Of a DNA stretch of 35,207 nt, positions 33,080-35,207 are shown piece after piece. Under the pieces are notes generated by a model. The model made no database searches. It saw nothing but the letters and a program-made list of their open reading frames with translations, and had not been told where the DNA came from. The DNA is from Sandarakinorhabdus sp. (GTDB lineage: Bacteria; Pseudomonadota; Alphaproteobacteria; Sphingomonadales; Sphingomonadaceae): contig JAIMJL010000004.1 of NCBI GenBank assembly GCA_020693225.1, positions 11,284-46,490 of the forward strand, in the 5' to 3' direction. The position numbers and the translations under genes were made by a program. How positions within the stretch are numbered: position 1 is the stretch's first letter; each line of letters opens with the position of its first letter.

Positions 33080-34188
33080 CACCGGCAAGGCGGTTTCTCT
33101 GGGCCATCGCCATCATCGTTGCTTTGGTGCTGCTGATCGCCATCATCTGGCGACTGGCCGGCGAGCGGATGATCCGCATCGCCATGACCCCCGGCATCGA
33201 TTTCGCCGAAAGCGTGCAGGCGCCGCCGCCGGACTATGGCCAGATGGCAAGCTGGCTGTCCCGTCCGGGCGTGCCGAATGATCCCGCGCGATGGACCCCG
33301 GCCGGCTATTCCCCCGCCCCCCGGCCGGCCGCAGCAGTGTTTTTTGTGAGCCCCACCGCGTTTCTGCAACGTGGCCGCTGGAATGCGCCGCTGGACGATC
33401 CGGAAACCAATGCGCGATTGGAAAAATTTGCCCGGCTGCAGGCCAGCGCCTTCAACGGCGTTGCCGAAATCTGGATCCCGCGCACCCGGCAGGCGACCTT
33501 CGGCACCTTTCTGAACGACAGCGCGGATGCCGACCGGGCGCTGGCTCTTGCCTATGCCGATACCGAGCGTGCGTTCGACCAGTTCCTGGCGGCGATTCCG
33601 GCCGACCAGCCGATCATTCTCGCCGGCCACAGCCAGGGCGCCCGCCATATCCTGCACCTGCTGCGTGCCCGCGGCGAGCCGATCCGCGACCGGCTGGTGG
33701 CGGTTTATGCGGTCGGCTGGCCGGTGGCCCTGCCTGCCGATACCGATGCGCTTGGGCTGCCCGGCTGCACCCGGGCCGAGCAGGCGGGCTGCATCTTGAG
33801 CTGGCAGAGCTGGGCAGCGGATGGCGACATCGCCAGCGCGATGAAGGCGATGCGGCAGGTGAAGACCCTTTCGGGCAAGCCCGTCGGCGAGGCCCGCATG
33901 CTCTGCACCAACCCGTTGAGCGGTGCCGCCACCGCCGCACCGCCGGAAGCCAACGCCGGTGCGCTGTTTGGCGAAGCCCTGCAACCCAAGCGGGTCGGCG
34001 CGGCTTGCGCCTCTTCGGGGCTGCTGCTGATCGATCCGCCACCGTCCGACATCGGCCCCTATGTGATGCCGGGCGGGAACTATCATGTGTATGATTTCGG
34101 CCTGTTCTGGGCCAACATCCGTGCCGATGTGGAGGCGCGGCTTTCGGCCTTTGGCGCCGCGCGGCAGCCGGCCGAGCCTGCCGGTTGA
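33076..34188 (+). CDS. DUF3089 alpha/beta-hydrolase-like protein
   Basis: 370 residues. An N-terminal hydrophobic helix (about 6-26, A-I-A-I-I-V-A-L-V-L-L-I-A-I-I) anchors it or acts as a signal. The nucleophile elbow is G-H-S-Q-G with Ser186. The late catalytic His is probably in N-Y-H-V-Y-D-F-G near the C-terminus. DUF3089 proteins are predicted esterase-like exported or membrane hydrolases of unknown substrate. It starts at the ATGA overlap with the desaturase, and its stop forms a TTGA overlap with ruvX. An accessory hydrolase is thus physically coupled to a core gene. Confidence 0.88.
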   Translation: MTPARRFLWAIAIIVALVLLIAIIWRLAGERMIRIAMTPGIDFAESVQAPPPDYGQMASWLSRPGVPNDPARWTPAGYSPAPRPAAAVFFVSPTAFLQRGRWNAPLDDPETNARLEKFARLQASAFNGVAEIWIPRTRQATFGTFLNDSADADRALALAYADTERAFDQFLAAIPADQPIILAGHSQGARHILHLLRARGEPIRDRLVAVYAVGWPVALPADTDALGLPGCTRAEQAGCILSWQSWAADGDIASAMKAMRQVKTLSGKPVGEARMLCTNPLSGAATAAPPEANAGALFGEALQPKRVGAACASSGLLLIDPPPSDIGPYVMPGGNYHVYDFGLFWANIRADVEARLSAFGAARQPAEPAG

Positions 34189-34664
34189 GCTTGCTGACGA
34201 CTGATGCGGACGCCTTTGCCGCGGCGCTTCCCGGCCTCGGCCGCCTGCTTGGGATGGATGTGGGCACCCGCACCACGGGGCTGGCAACATCCAGCGCCGA
34301 CTGGCGCTTTGCCGGCACCCGCGATCCGCTGAAGCGCGGCAAGCCGAGCGAGGATCTGCGCTGGCTGGGCAGCTTCTGCACGCAGGAAGCCATTGTCGGG
34401 CTGGTGGTGGGCCTGCCGCTCAACATGGATGGCAGCGACAGCGCGCGCACCCAATCGGTGCGGGCACAGGCCAGAAACCTCCGCGCGCTCGGGCTGCCGA
34501 TCCTGCTGTGGGACGAACGCTGGAGCACGGCGGCTGTCGAGCGGGCGATGATAGACGCCGATGTCAGCCGGGCCAAACGGGCGCAGAAGGTGGATAGCCT
34601 GGCGGCGGCGCATATTCTGGAAGGCGCGCTTGCCCGGCTTGCCCGCAGCCCGGGCGCCGCTTAA
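34185..34664 (+). CDS. ruvX: Putative pre-16S rRNA nuclease / Holliday junction resolvase RuvX
   Basis: 159 residues from TTG 34185, overlapping the DUF3089 stop as TTGA. RuvX (YqgF) has an RNase H-like fold and is proposed to process the 5' end of 16S rRNA. Motifs: G-M-D-V-G-T-R-T-T-G-L-A with catalytic Asp at 25, then V-V-G-L-P-L-N-M-D-G-S and W-D-E-R-W-S-T. The closing D-S-L-A-A-A-H-I-L is the third acidic motif. It is slightly longer than E. coli YqgF because of about 20 extra N-terminal residues. AAGAGG overlapping its stop serves the pyrB start. Confidence 0.93.
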   Translation: MSLLTTDADAFAAALPGLGRLLGMDVGTRTTGLATSSADWRFAGTRDPLKRGKPSEDLRWLGSFCTQEAIVGLVVGLPLNMDGSDSARTQSVRAQARNLRALGLPILLWDERWSTAAVERAMIDADVSRAKRAQKVDSLAAAHILEGALARLARSPGAA

Positions 34665-34673
34665 GAGGCGCGC

Positions 34674-35207
34674 ATGGCCGTGACCACCCCCGCCGGCGTT
34701 GATCCCTTTCCGCATCCGCATTTGCTCGCCATCGAAGGCATGCTGCCGTGGGAAATCAGCTTTCTGCTGGATGCCGCCGAACAATGGGTCGAGCCTGGCC
34801 GCCGGGCGCGCAAGCAGGATGACCGGCTGCGCGGCCTGACCCAGATCAACGCCTTTTTCGAGGCCTCTACGCGCACGTTGCTGTCGTTCGAGATTGCCGG
34901 CAAGCGGATGGGCGCCGATGTGGTCAATCTCAGCGCCGGTGTCAGCTCGCTGAAGAAGGGCGAAACGCTGCTGGATACGGCGCTCACGCTGAACGCCATG
35001 CGGCCGGATGTGCTGGTAATCCGGCACGAAAGCTCGGGCGCAGTGGAACTGATTGCATCGAAGGTGGATTGCCCGGTTCTGAATGCCGGAGACGGCCGCC
35101 ATGAACACCCCACGCAAGCGCTGCTGGATGCGCTCACCATCCGCCGCCGCAAGGGAGATCTGGCGGGGCTGCGGGTGGCCATCTGCGGCGACATCCTGCA
35201 CAGCCGG
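34674..35207 (+). CDS. pyrB: Aspartate carbamoyltransferase, 5' part
   Basis: The first 178 residues of the catalytic subunit that joins carbamoyl phosphate to aspartate in pyrimidine synthesis; the rest lies beyond the window. The carbamoyl phosphate loop is [13 protein letters not shown] (S65-T66-R67-T68), with Leu instead of the usual Arg after [13 protein letters not shown] and the [10 protein letters not shown] motif are also clear. ATG 34674 has AAGAGG about 5 bases before it. In many alphaproteobacteria pyrB is followed by pyrC and then plsY; here plsY lies 30 kb upstream in the same orientation. Confidence 0.96.
   Translation, partial: MAVTTPAGVDPFPHPHLLAIEGMLPWEISFLLDAAEQWVEPGRRARKQDDRLRGLTQINAFFEASTRTLLSFEIAGKRMGADVVNLSAGVSSLKKGETLLDTALTLNAMRPDVLVIRHESSGAVELIASKVDCPVLNAGDGRHEHPTQALLDALTIRRRKGDLAGLRVAICGDILHSR

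Overview
The window is a gene-dense, high-GC segment of an alphaproteobacterial chromosome, most likely from the Sphingomonadales. The taxonomic guess rests on gene content and order: plsY-dprA-topA-rnr-rpmG, UPF0262 beside dcd, a cobA-DUF2849-cysI-DUF934-cysH sulfite block, a DUF3572 gene, a COG3146/DUF482 acetyltransferase, and ruvX-pyrB. I found no rRNA, tRNA, CRISPR array, transposase or prophage gene.

Layout. (1) 1-3262: the 3' end of an MFS transporter, a nitrilase-fold protein with an altered catalytic triad, a class I SAM methyltransferase (A) and a small helical protein (A). (2) 3336-10884: an exported coiled-coil protein, then plsY, dprA, topA, rnr and rpmG. (3) 10947-13484: a small exported Cys-containing protein divergent from a beta-lactamase-fold serine hydrolase, then UPF0262, a possible 30-residue coupled ORF and dcd. 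(4) 13485-16348: a 457-base non-coding stretch with hairpins and short repeats, then a PstI/BsuBI-type restriction-modification pair on the minus strand. (5) 16507-18999: penicillin-binding protein 1A (minus). (6) 19115-25398: a tightly packed run of nine plus-strand genes for assimilatory sulfate reduction (cobA, DUF2849, cysI, DUF934, cysH) followed by DUF3572, a HAD-like protein, a RidA protein and an acetyltransferase. (7) 25414-26748: a class III aminotransferase (minus). (8) 26844-35207: one long plus-strand run of an amidohydrolase, an M14 peptidase, SAM methyltransferase B, small helical protein B, a membrane-anchored protein, a sterol desaturase-family protein, a DUF3089 hydrolase, ruvX and the start of pyrB. 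No gap in this run exceeds about 21 bases.

The main observation is that the two methyltransferase/small-protein pairs (1683-3262 and 30349-31763) are paralogous. The methyltransferases share an N-terminal domain of about 195 residues ahead of the Rossmann fold, with matching motifs, and the two small proteins share an F-x-(D/E)-P-x-V-D-x-L-L helical signature. Each pair sits in a different gene neighbourhood that contains amide- or peptide-cleaving enzymes. This looks like an undescribed two-component methyltransferase module, with substrate unknown. In the second pair the junction carries four copies of a 14-base tandem repeat. Each copy supplies an ATG, and the first three make 5-codon mini-ORFs chained by ATGA stop/start overlaps up to the small gene, so the junction looks like a reinitiation ladder.

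A second theme is translational coupling. Most neighbouring genes overlap as ATGA or TGATG, and three junctions use a rarer TTGA form (plsY/dprA, topA/rnr, DUF3089/ruvX). CTAG is scarce in the genes but present just upstream of five transcription-unit starts, which suggests a GCTAG-type -10 element.
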